Assembly: GCA_025267735.1 (NCBI GenBank)
Contig: CM046307.1
Location: 7,508,258 to 7,572,257 of the forward strand
Direction of reading: 5' to 3'
Length of the DNA stretch: 64,000 nucleotides
From: Mactra quadrangularis
Lineage: Eukaryota; Mollusca; Bivalvia; Venerida; Mactridae
Below the pieces are notes generated by a model, which was given only the letters and a program-made list of their open reading frames with translations, was not told the DNA's origin and did not search any database. Position numbers and translations under genes: made by a program. Below are positions 37,975-50,235 of the stretch, in pieces. The first letter of the stretch is position 1; each line of letters starts with the position of its first letter.

Positions 37975-40452
37975 TTTCTATCTGCAACATATATTCAAGG
38001 AAAAAATAAATGTAATGATGTATTTTCACGAACTAGTCTTATTATTTTGTTATTTTCTTAAAAGGATAATCATCTCGAGTACATGTACTAGTACTGACAC
38101 GAAACAACACTTAAATGATAACTCTGTATCAACAAGGCCAATGTTTCCTATTTGAATAATAAACCTGCTCTGAATTCATGACAGTATTAACACTATAATT
38201 TATTCTTCAGGCAGTTTAGGGTTTGTTTTATTTTGACATTTCGAAACATTATAGTTATTTAATTTTAGGAGTTTCTCTTTAGGCGCTGTTACAAATTCGC
38301 GACAATGCCTGTTTATGCAAACTTATAATTTTGTTTAGTTGATAAAGGTAATTACTTGATGTTTACTGCTTGGTATTTTCCTAATGGAATCAATGAAACG
38401 TTTAGCCCGAATATCGTATGTATAACGTAGATTGTACAATTTATGCGTAAAAATAACTAATGAATTCCGCTGATTAAATTTATTTGTGTTGTAATCAATA
38501 TGTGACTTGTGTTTTTTCAATTTCATAAATATTTGAAATGTTAGATTATCGTTGGTTATTTGTGAGCTTAAATGAACACGCTAGTTGATAAAATAAAATG
38601 ATAATGTAAACTGCATTTTTAAACTGCATATTTTTGTCTGAATTATCAAAAGGTTTTATTAATAACAAATATTATGACAATTGATAAGGTAATATTCATT
38701 GAACGGTAGAACATGTATTTGAATACCAAACTGTGACTGACTTGCAGAGGTAACATTTCCAATTTGATTAAACCCCGATCTTATATTCTCCGCTTCATGT
38801 CGGCGGTCTACATGTATATGATATCTGTTTACGAATATTGCATACTTTCTTCATTACATGTATTTTTAAACATTTTTAGGTCGATTGGGAAACAAATTCT
38901 TTTTAACCTCAATTAGTGTTTTATAAATGTCGGCTGTATATATCATTAATAATTACATTTCATGCTTGATAAAACATTTTTATTTGTTTCAAATGGGATG
39001 AGAACAATAGGGTATCTGACTTTAAAAAATAGTAAGCAAAACGACATTGCTTGCTCTGTAATATGGCTTCCTTACTTGAGTTTAATAATGCGGATTATAA
39101 TTATTCGTACAATACTTAACATCACATAAAAGATAACTATCCTTTAGGTTATTATCTCTTGTATTTAAATACATTACGTGTTCTGAATCTATCGCAGTAT
39201 GTTTTGCATAATAGCAAAATCATAAAGTCAGATTAGTTTCTTCTCATGTGGACATTCAGAAACATTATTATTATTCAAGATTTTCTCTTTTGAAGCATAT
39301 AACTTTTGGCAATGCAAATTATGTAAAAGCGTATAATAAGTTGACAAAGATAATTACTTCAGGATTATCTGTAAGATAAGTTCTTAAAGAAGACAAGGAT
39401 GAGTTTACCATGAACACTGTCGGTATGACATAGTTTAATCATTGTATGTAAAATTAACTTTAATTGTTCCGCTGAAAATATTCGCCCACGTTGTGACCAA
39501 AATTTACTTTGCACGTTTGTCCATTTCGCAAGTATAAGGTAAGATTTTTAATTATCAACCGTGTTTATTTGTGACGTAAAAGGAACTAGCTATCTGATCA
39601 TATTAGAAATGTTTATTTTTTTATCTGCATCTGCATCTTCAAAAGGTCCTACGAATAACAATGGGCTTTGTCATACAAACAGCAATAATTATAATCCAAA
39701 GCAGCATGGTTAATATGAAATGTAAATAAAAACATTTTTAAACCGGAAATCCGTGTTAATTCGATATTTTATAAAGGTCTTTCGTTAATTCCTTTTCAAT
39801 TGGTTTTTAAAACCCTATTTGTCATTGAGAAAAATACAGAAGCTAACTTATTATAAACTCGATCATTTAAGATACCATTACCGTTGAATTTGCATATTGT
39901 ATGTATGTTATATTTTTGAAACAGAAACCTTGAATAACACAATAAAAAACTAAGAAGCTGAAAATGAAACTTTGCAGGAAATTGATTAAAAGTTGACTCG
40001 TTGTGTCCTTTTTATGAAAGTTAAAAAATAGATTAGTCACGGACACAAAAAATGCTGCGAATGTCCAGTAAAAAATGTATTCCTGGACACATCATTAATC
40101 AAATGCAAGGACGTTACAAAACGTGATGTGCATAGCAACCACACTATATATAAAAATGAGATATTCACTCAAATTATCCTATGGGAATGAAACCTGTTCC
40201 ATGATTTCTAATTATTGACCACTTTCTACACTTTATCAAATCAGAAAACAATAAGAACTTCAGATATGTCAAGGTATAAGACAGAATCGTCCAGTATGAA
40301 CTTTTATAATCATGTGCACATAGGATCCGGTTCATGACACATGCAATCAGAATTAGTGAAATAACCAGTCTGAAAACAATTAAAATCGAGTAAAAATCAC
40401 CTGGGTAACTCTATTAACTTAAATTCACCAAAGACTTACATTAAAGACAATA

Positions 40453-40629
40453 CAGTATAACATCTGAAGAGCGGCTCTCAACAGAATTAAACCTCTACAC
40501 CACACAGCTTTTGATATTTCCCCTAGGCCTAACTTTAGTTGTATTTAGTCTCTTCAGAGCAACAACCTCTGAACGGCAACACAATTTAGTCCCTAACCAC
40601 AAGGGTGTTGTTCAAGAGAGGTTGCACAG
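40453..40629. mobile_element. Pogo/Tigger-like MITE, copy 1
   Basis: A 177-bp element starting CAGTATAACATCTG and ending AGAGGTTGCACAG, flanked by TA on both sides. It is homologous to 47,931-48,108. CAGTATAACCTCT-type ends plus TA duplication fit the pogo branch of Tc1/mariner. The matching site in arm B (about 53,790) lacks it. Confidence 0.8.
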
Positions 40630-41280
40630 TACTATCATTGGAACTGGATAATTTCAATTGTCCAATTGCTTATTCTGCAAAATGTAAATTTCATTTAAAC
40701 GTTCTTATTACGTGTTATGCTTTTGGCAAGTTGAATTAGAATTAAAGTTATGTAACTGAAACAAACGAGACACAAGAGGCAAACGTTTATAACATTAACT
40801 TTTAATAGATACCGAAAGCATTTTTCATTCACAAATTTAAAGAACGCATTATGATTTATTGCCAGGAATATGTGTATTATATGTGCGTGTAAATTTAGAG
40901 TAATCGAAACATACTATGAAATTCAAGCACATTGGAGCTACCATCTAAAGACAGGATTTATTTTTAAATGCGGCCAACGTACACTAGGGACTAAGTGCGA
41001 CACTCACTATGCGTTGTATTGTGGTAAAGATGTTAAAGAGTAAAAGTTTAACAAAAGTAACATACATGTATTTAATCAATTCTATCACAACTTCTGATGG
41101 TACGAAGAAAACTAAAGAAATTATATTAATTCTTCTTAATTGTAGTTAGTATTATTGATCCTTGTCGTTCAATCTAACTCAGTAGGAATTGAAACATGTA
41201 ATTACCCTAGTATAAAATCTAATATAGTTCTCTACCATTAATAGTATAATCCCTTTTAATCTCACAATACTAATTATGAA

Positions 41281-41559
41281 GTTGGTAGCGCACCGGGATT
41301 CGGAATATCGTGTCCCGAAGGGAGTACGGGTTCGAATCCCACCCGGGGAGGTTATACCCTTCCATGAAAATTTGACAATAATGTCAATTTTCCTACATTG
41401 ATTAGATAATATGGAGAAGTTTCCGGCCTTGTGGAAGGGTAGGTGAGTACTGGTTATAGACAAGGGTCCAGGAAAGCTAGGTTAGGTGTGCTGGACGCCG
41501 TAAAATGACCTAAATTGTGTTGTCACGGTGTTAAATCCAATAAAAAAAGAAAGAAAAAA
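41281..41559 (+). repeat. SINE type B, full copy with 12-bp target duplication
   Basis: tRNA-like head (A box near GGTAGCGCACCGGG, B box GGTTCGAATCC), body, then tail GACGCCGTAAAATGACC and ACGGTGTTAAATCCAA with an A/G-rich end. Perfect 12-bp duplications ACTAATTATGAA lie at 41,269-41,280 and 41,560-41,571. The homologous site in arm B (about 52,885) is empty. The head is a SINE promoter, not a working tRNA gene: it has no complete acceptor stem. Confidence 0.9.
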
Positions 41560-42756
41560 ACTAATTATGAAAACAGTCCACACGAGTATTAATACGGATA
41601 TATAAGTGACGTCAAAACCATATTAATGTCACATGTCATGGATTTTTCAACATGTAACCCCAGGTTAATACAACATGGTTTTGCCATTAGTGTGTCGGAA
41701 GTTGTTTATAAATAAAGCTGAAATAAAAGACTTTAGTTTTATTATATTATTCGAACATGTTAAGAATCGCAATGCTAAAAGATGAAAGCTACACATTTAA
41801 CTAGGTGATTTTTTTGTAGAAAAGTAAAAAGATATGTTAAAAGATATAAAGCTATCGCCGTTGTCGCGAGAAAAGACAATAAGTAACCAATTAAGTTATT
41901 TCGTCCTCTTGCGCGATGACTTGGAAACCACTTTCAAAATATTACTTTTGTTAGGTCTTTTACGAATAGGGCTGTGTTTAATCTACTAATTTTTGATCAC
42001 ATCTCTCTCGGGCAAATAAAAAATCTAATATTTTCGTTTTTGTGTTTGTACGGCGATTTTTTTTCATTTAAAAGATACAAAATAAAGAGGTATATATTGT
42101 TGTATGTAAAACCGTTTCAAAAGCTTTCAATATAGAAACAATGTCTTGACGTACAATTAAAGAGATCTTGGCGTGTTTAAATCAATATATCAGCTATATT
42201 AATACTTTCCCATATTTTATGATATAGGATATTAGAGTAATTATCTAAATACGAGATGGTTATCTCTAGCTGTTTTACAAAGTATCGAAGGATCAATATT
42301 GATATCACAGAACTCAATTTTCAAATAACTAATGCATCGGATTAGACAAGAATTTACGACTCCATCTACGCTTAGCAGTTTAGTGACCACGACCTTACTA
42401 TCTGAATAAGCCAGAGCACCCGATTTAAATTAGAGTTATGGCTGGTATAGTGCACGTGACAAACACATTGTTGAAGCTTTCCATGACACATTAGGGTGCA
42501 AGGTAAAAAGGGTCGAGTTTGTTGGATATATGTTTGTCTTGAAATGTTTATGTAAACAATTAATGATTTGTATCCAATTGATTAAAGTAAAATGTTTTCA
42601 TCGTATACCTATAATTAAATATGAGTAAATCTCATTTAGATTTGTATCATACCTTTAAAACATTTTTTCGATAATTACCAGTATTTACATATTGACAAAA
42701 GAAAGCTCTCGAAAATTTGATTTTCTTGAAAATCGTAATTCGTAATAACATTGCGT

Positions 42757-42900
42757 TATTCTACCGTCCACTTGGTAACTTATAAACTGTCAACAAAGCC
42801 TATGAACGAAGACCTAACAAAGTTTGAACAGAAACTCGGCGATATTGCACGACGTTCATCTTACTAGTAATTATATCACCAGAGGCTGTAATTGGAAAGA
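42757..42900 (-). pseudogene. Broken remnant of the arm-B first exon
   Basis: Read on the minus strand, 'TATCGCCGAGTTTCTG' and 'AAGTTACC..AAGTGGACGGTAG' match the exon at 50,236-50,426 ('TATCATCGAGTTTCTTCTG', 'CAGTTACCTAGTGAGTGGACGGTAG'). A deletion in the second block and other changes destroy the frame. Confidence 0.45.
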
Positions 42901-44240
42901 TGAGATCATTACCCGGAAGTTTAATCAGATTGTTCTGTATCCTATGATTGAATGTTCTTGACAAATTATATCACAATGGTTGCATTAATTGTGGATGAAT
43001 CTATAAATCATTTACATACTACATCTTGTTGATTATTGAAAGTTGACGATATTCTATGATGTTGGCTGAACCATTTTATATTGCATGCCAATCGCATGTT
43101 TGTCTCTTCCGTTGTCATGTCACAATCTGTCTTTAATTAAAAGTGGAAAAAATATACTTTCGTCAATACAATGGCATGTTGTGTCTTTATTGTTGCTTTA
43201 CATTTAAATGACATAAGCATATCAATATTCTATGCTGCGAGTGTAACCACTCGTGCAGTCAACTCTATATACTTAGTTTAAAGCGTTTACATATTTTATT
43301 TAACTTTCTCAGCCGTTGAAACTTATAATGTATACAATTAATTTTTCATTGCCATTCACGTGTAAACGTTTTTTCATAATAGGCAGTTAAAGAAATGTTT
43401 AAAATGTTTAAATGCGTTATCTGAAGTGTTTTCATTACATATTGTCGTTTATAAATCTATTAGGGAAACAGTTCTACGACTTTCGACACTTAACTACAGT
43501 GATTGACCTCTCAGCACGTTGTCTTACTTATTCTTGTAGAAACAAACTGAGATCTAAATGAATACAATAATTAATCAGGTAAAGAAAAATGTAATTATCT
43601 GACTATATGACCTACATTTGAAGATTTGATTGTAGTCTAATGTGTTTCCTGTACCAATGGCATTTTTGTTCTAATTTGACCTATCACGAAACCTCAATAC
43701 TTCCTCATCGTAATTCAATGTTGGTGTTATTAGCGATTTAATTAAATGTTGTTTTTTCAGTGGAAAGTAAATTGAATCGAATACATTCTGAGAATGATTT
43801 TATAAAGACAATGACTTCTTGTTAAAGTCGTATTGCGTACGGTTCCAGTTAATGTTTTCAATAAGTGTTAACCTATTTTGAAGTAAGTCTCATTAATCTC
43901 TCTTTCGCGGAGGCGACTGTGTACATGTTTTAAATGTCACTTATTATGTTTGGTTTCCTATAATTCAGTAAAACTATTCATAATATTTCTGAAATGCGTT
44001 TTAACTGTAATTTATCTTGATTATCTGCGGTTAAGCTTATTGTGAAGATGTATAAAACATTAACTATTTCACATAGAGTTATATTTATTAGTTACAAACA
44101 AAATACACCATCAACATTCACATTGAATTCAATGAGTCCTATTTTTCTATATTTTCAAGCAGGAGATTTATATCTTGACTTATCTTCCAATTTTCCACAG
44201 AAATCAATTAACATTTCTGTTCTTATTTTATAAACTCTAA

Positions 44241-47200
44241 AACCAAGGCTAGTAATATCCGATTGATTCGATTGTGTGGGATTAGAGTTTGAATTGCCAT
44301 TAACAAACCGAAGTGCTAAATACATAAATCAAAGCGCCAAAGGCACTGGAGTTGTTCGACATAGAAAACACATTGTGCTTCGGTCACTTAATGTGCTAAA
44401 AAATGTAAAGAAAATACGTAGAATAAGATTTCGTTTCTTGAAACATAGACTGCAGAGCTTTCGTTGTATGAAATGTATCTTCAAAATGATGTACTAAAAT
44501 AAAGTATACATGAAAATCCAATTTTCATTGAATAATCAAATCAAAGCGCTGAAGGCACTAAATTTGTTCGGCTTTAAAATGTAAAATGAGATTCCCGGCT
44601 CCAACAACGTTTGTACACAAAGAACAGTTCAGTGATATTAGTTTTATAGGTAGAACATCATTGTTCTGGTTCAAAACACTTCAAACAATCGACCTACAGA
44701 TACAGCATGTTAACCGGACAGGCGAACACAACATTTGATTTGTTTTCGCACAATCACAACAATTCAAGTGGGTCATACTTAGAACAATGCAATAATTGCT
44801 GCTTTAAAGTAATCATTTATGCACATTTATTCTACTGCATCTGTATGTTTAAATAAATAAAGTCTACTAATCAGACATTATCCAAAGTACGATCATTAAA
44901 CTTTTCCTACAGAACCATTCTATTACATAAGAGGATGTAACATCTCTACTGACAACTGGCACAAACGACGAGTCGTGACGGAATAGTTGATACCATTCTC
45001 TTTCATAATACGACGTAAAGAGCTCAACTGAGACGCTTAACTCATAAGCTATAATACATGCGCTTCAGTATAAACCGATTAACAAGTGTATTTCAGGAAT
45101 TATTGTGCCTGTCATAGCAGACGATCATTTTGAATTACTCTATACTTATATACTGAGGGACTACTTCTGGATTCGGTAAATTTTCAAAGTGGGAAAGGGT
45201 CTGAAATACGGTATATATATTTGTTCAGGACTGACGTCCCGAACAAATAAAAACCGATATCCCAATGTTCAGGTAAAGCTAATTTAGAAATAAATTAAAA
45301 TGCGTACTCTTATAATTGCACAAGTATAATAACCATAGAGGAGTACAGGGATATACATTTGAATGTTCATAAAAAATAAGTATATATGTTACTAATATGT
45401 AACAGAACCACCTGTATACATTCAATAGTGTCACACACGGCGTAACTGCATTTAACTTATAATCAGTAATTTTCAAGTAATGATAAGTGTTCTTAAATTT
45501 GCAAAGGAACTTTTAACTTAGATTAATCACCAATTTCAGAGCTATGAGAAAAATACAACGTGGAACAATTTGACCAATAATCCTAATAATTTGTAATTTC
45601 CCATCCATTGACCTATATTAGGCCATGCCAAATTGGACTTTTGTAAAGCGTCAACTCAAGTTTGATAAACCTAGGTACCTATTCACAAAAACACACAAAC
45701 CGAAAACGAAAACACATGTCCATTCTAGCTAGTATTCACACAAATAAGTACTTGGTAGTACATGAAAGTTTATGACATTAATGTGAGGTTAAAGTAATTC
45801 TATAAAAAAAGTATATACAGCATACACATGTACATTTTTATTAATCAAATACACAGAAACAAGGAATTATCAGTATTTCCTAAAACAATCAGTCATCAAA
45901 TCCTTTTTATTGGATTGAGGACTCTAAATCCTACGCGCACGCGGACGCTTAACAAGATTCCGATATGGCATGACCATAGAGTTCAACATAAACTAGCTGG
46001 TCAGTACGATACTACGCTAAGCATCGTAGGTAAAACTGTCCAAATACCTGAAACTATGTGACAATTTTTACATGTACTGAATAAATGAAATATGTTTTTG
46101 AGATTTCGCAATATGATATTGCTATCTAAATACTAATATGCACGTTAAAAAAACTTTTATGCTGGTCATTTAATCTCCATGACAAAGTGTTTTACATCTG
46201 TCAATCAATACACAGACCTTTGAAAACGAAATAAGGATACGCTACGGGTAATACCCCAATTGAGGTTTGAAAGTACCTCGTATCTATGGATAAGTATTCC
46301 TGAAGTTATTAGCCAGCATTTTTTTACAATTTAATCATCATGATTATATCTTTAAAAAGAAAAAAAACATACAACAGTTTTATATTCATGTATACGCCGA
46401 ACTACTTCCTGTGCGTTGTTGTTGTGCGATATGAGTTAAGCGTCTGAGCCAAGATATGTTTTATTGTCTACGTATAGAATGAGGGATTAATGCGTCAATA
46501 CAGGGAATCTCTGTTGTATATATTTTCAGTGTTTGGTAAAATGTAATTATTACAATATTAATTATTAAGACCTTTCTCAGTAATACACATGCTTGAAGAG
46601 TTGAGTTCCTTCATGTACCTCAAAAAAGTAGATTTTGTAGTAAGCTTGCTATACTGATTTCTCAAAATTGGCGTATGTAGTTGTTCTTCGAACAACTAAA
46701 AAAAGTATGAATAAAAATTATAAATGGTTAATAATAATAGGTTATATCATATCTTATTATGCAGCATGATACACGTTCGTGTTAGTGATTCCTAAGGTAG
46801 TTTGAGATTGAGACAGATAACAACACAAATATTAAAGATGAACCAAGTATGTACATAAGTACATAAATTGATAAATAGTGTATTAAAAACGTTAGTACAC
46901 TGCAGAAGAGGGTATAATAGCAATTATCTGCCCTCGATGAATGATGCCCTCAAGTTGAAGTCTCTGGCCATTATTTATTCATGCGGGTCGATAATTGCGA
47001 ATAGGCCATGCTCTGCAATGTACTAACCTCGAACTCTTCAGTAGTAAATGTCAGCTACAACTTATATATAAGTTACTGATAGATACAGATACCTTTAACA
47101 ATCCTAGAATGGTTAAATATTATTAGTTTCTTATAATTAGCTGATTATAAATTACCTTTTATATGAATTATTTAACTATTTCAGCAATATATATAATTAT

Positions 47201-47749
47201 AATACATATGAGGGTATGTTCAAACTTCGTTAGCCTTATAAACAATTCATCAGCGAAATGCTCAGAGGTAAATATGATGTCATATTAATAGCATATAAAA
47301 TTAGTTTACACCAAATTCTGACAGTTCAATAACACCAGAGAGCGGTAAATATATTACGTTAAAACAACAAATGCTTGGAGCGGTTTACGAGAGATATTTT
47401 ATGTTAACACATGAAACGATACTGCATTGAATGGTTACATAATTTTATTAAATCTGGAAGTATGAGAAACATACAGACTTTTTTATTTGTATAATGTATT
47501 AATGATTTTGTTTATCTTTAATATATGTGTTGTTAACCGTCTCAATTCAAAGCCATTTTTAGAGTCAAAACACGCAAAGGTACAATGTTGGATAATCAGA
47601 GCTACATATTTTTAACAAGATCTTATAGAAATAACCTGTTAACGACTTGTATTTCTACAGAACTTATATATACATTAGCTGAATCGTTTGGTAATGGTAC
47701 TTCAAACTATAACCTCGAACAATTCGACAGATGGGAATACATTTCTTTT
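44241..47749. other. Spacer between inverted arms A and B
   Basis: AT-rich, no gene recognised. Short inverted similarity continues into it (GACGCTTAACTCATA near 45,030 against TATGAGTTAAGCGTC near 46,430), so the symmetry may once have reached closer to the centre. ORFs at 44,276-44,497 and 45,828-46,061 have no family resemblance. Confidence 0.5.
45219..45248. repeat. Short hairpin in the spacer
   Basis: ATTTGTTCAGGAC, loop TGAC, GTCCCGAACAAAT: twelve of thirteen positions pair. Confidence 0.6.
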
Positions 47750-47930
47750 CCCAACCTTGGTTTCAGAGTTTATAACATAAGAACACGATAAAAATGATTT
47801 CTATTGACAATGGGAAGGTTATTCAAGTCTTTAAGACATGAATCTGCTACCAGAAAAAAATAAGAATAAAACTGTAAATAAAGCCTTGGCTTCAATGTGA
47901 ATCTTGATGGTATATTTTGTTTGTAATATA

Positions 47931-48108
47931 CAGTATAACCTCTGCAGAGCGGCCCTCTACAGAACCAAATCATCTGCACAACAACAGCTTTTGATATTCC
48001 CCTTAGGTGCAATTTTAATTGAATTTAACCTCTGCAGAGCAACAACCTCTGAACAGCAACACTTTTTTAGTCTCTCCCTGTGAGTGTTGTTCAAGAGAGG
48101 TTGTACGG
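47931..48108. mobile_element. Pogo/Tigger-like MITE, copy 2
   Basis: A 178-bp element, CAGTATAACCTCTGCAG to AGAGGTTGTACGG, flanked by TA. It is the sister of 40,453-40,629. The corresponding arm A position (about 44,090, TTTGTAACTAATAAATATAA) is uninterrupted. Confidence 0.82.
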
Positions 48109-48664
48109 TATAAATATATCTCTATATAAAAGAGTCAATCTTCTCTATGATATATTTTTACAATAAGTAGAACCACCGCTTATCAAGATAAATTACAGTT
48201 AAAACGCATTCCAGATACAACATGAATAGGTTTACTGACTTAGGAAAATAAACTTAATAGAAACCATTTAAAACGTGTACACATTCGCCTCCGCGAACGA
48301 AATGTTAATGGCACTGCTGTCCAACTAGGTCAAAACTTATTGTAAACAATATCTAGAACTCTAGGCAATATGATTGTAACAACAAGTCATTGTTTTCATA
48401 AAATATTCTCAGTATGTATTCGATTCAATTTACTTTTCACTGAAAAAACAACAACATTTATTTAGATAACTAATTACATCAACATTAAATCACGATGACA
48501 AAGTCTTGAGGTCTCATGATATTAGAAAAAAGCTAATGTTTCAGAAAACATTAGACTGCAATCAAATCTTCAAACTTAGATCCATATGGGTAGGAAAACA
48601 AATGTGCCACCTGATTATCTGTAGTATACATTTAGATCACAGTTTGATTCCACAATAATTAAAG

Positions 48665-49233
48665 TACGCTCCCCTCGCAGTTCAGTGAATACATTACATT
48701 CACCCGCTGCCTTAAAACGTGTCGATTTATGATATTGACCTTTACTATGAACCTTTGAAAGACCAATGAAAGTTCACCAAATTCCAATTTAGCTGAAAAA
48801 CTTTATACGCATTTTCATTGGTTGAACGAGTAAACATTACCTTATATGGTATGACCATACTAGTGACGAATGCAACCTCGTATGACGTCATATATAGCGA
48901 GGCTACAATTTGTATTTAATTTCAATAAGTTGCTCTATGTTTAAAGTTAAAAGATCAGAGATACACGTTTAAAAAGATCAATATTTACTTCTATTTTTGT
49001 AAGTTTTCCATTATCTAACTAAGGCAAAACTGTCCAACATCTTTGCATTTCGACATTTTGAAATTATATGCGTGAGAAATTTTGCATCTATTTTTAAAAA
49101 ATCACGTGACAGTCATGCGATTTATATGTTTATGTGTCTCTGTCTAAAAATAGAAATATCAGTTTGTACGTAGTATTTTAGCAGAGGAAGAAAGTGAGCG
49201 AGTGAATCTTTCGAACCGATGAATTGGAGAGTA
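48665..49233 (-). mobile_element. R575 DNA element, copy 2
   Basis: A 569-bp inverse copy of 33,321-33,895, with perfect 9-bp duplications TAATTAAAG (48,656-48,664 and 49,234-49,242). Arm A lacks it at the matching site near 43,540, so it arrived after the A/B duplication. Non-coding. Confidence 0.82.
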
Positions 49234-50235
49234 TAATTAAAGTAACACAGACGTGCTGAGAGGCCAATCACTGTGGTATGGGTCGAACGTTTTAGAGCTA
49301 TTTCGTAAAGGTACTCATTCACAGATTTCAACTTTGTTAAACTGTCAAAATTGTTTGGAAACATTTTTTGAAGCAGAAAATTATTGATTTGATAATGGCA
49401 ATGTTGGTGCAAATTGACATACAACTCCAAATAATGTTGTTGTTTTTTTCCAAGTAATAAAAATCTACCCCGTATGTCACGGTATGGACAATTTTAGTGC
49501 ATTTTTTGTAGTGACTTTTATTGCATATTTCTTGCAATCTATGTGTCAGTTTGACCTTAAATATTAGGAATTATTCTTTTAACACAATTATTGACACTGA
49601 ATAGTATTTCAGAAATATAGAAAAATCTTCACCAAATCTTTGAACTAGTACCTTTAAGAGTCCCATAAACAATATGCAATGAAAACTTATTTAGACTACA
49701 AATCTAACATTTCAAATAGTAAACACACCACGCAATAAATGACATTAACTGTATGCATAATATACGGGCTGTAAAGGTGCTAAAAACTATGTGTTCGTTT
49801 TAAAACTTAATGTATTGAATTGACTGTGCTTGTTGTTATAATCGCAGCATAGAAATATTGATATGATAAAGCATGAATTAAGACAAAACATGCGTTTTTT
49901 TAAGGAAATTAGTTCTGTTCACTTCAATACGTTAATCCTATTGAAAGTCAGATTGTCAAACAACAACAGAAGAGACACACATGCAATTGGTATGCTGTTA
50001 TAAAATAGTTATGCCGACAGTATGGAATATTGTCTACTTATCATAATATAAAGAATGTGGAATGTAAATGATTGTATGGTTGATTATAGATTCATAACCA
50101 ACTAAAACAATTGGTGGGCTATAGTTTGTAAAGAACATTTAAAAATTGTATACATAACCTAACACATCAGATCAGATACTTAATGTGTGTTTTTTAGTAA
50201 ACCATTAATTTAAAAATGAATTTATAACAATACAA

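Larger units (their letters stand above)
37975..44240 (-). repeat. Arm A: diverged inverted copy of the segmental duplication
   Basis: Read in reverse, this region aligns with arm B from about 55,330 down to 47,750. Anchors by eye: 38,290 with 55,025 (GGCGCTGT..CAA.TTCG.GACAATG), 40,240 with 53,990, 40,790 with 53,650, 41,600 with 52,860 (GACGTCAAAACCA.ATTAATGTCACATGT), 42,230 with 52,190, 43,100 with 49,990 and 43,920 with 48,300. Divergence is substantial (perhaps a quarter of sites), with many indels. The second ORF exon seems deleted, and the first survives only as a broken remnant near 42,760-42,900. Confidence 0.85.

Noticed and set aside
41281..41350. Apparent tRNA-like sequence
   Set aside because: Same reasoning: the head of a SINE with 12-bp target duplication, with an incomplete acceptor stem.
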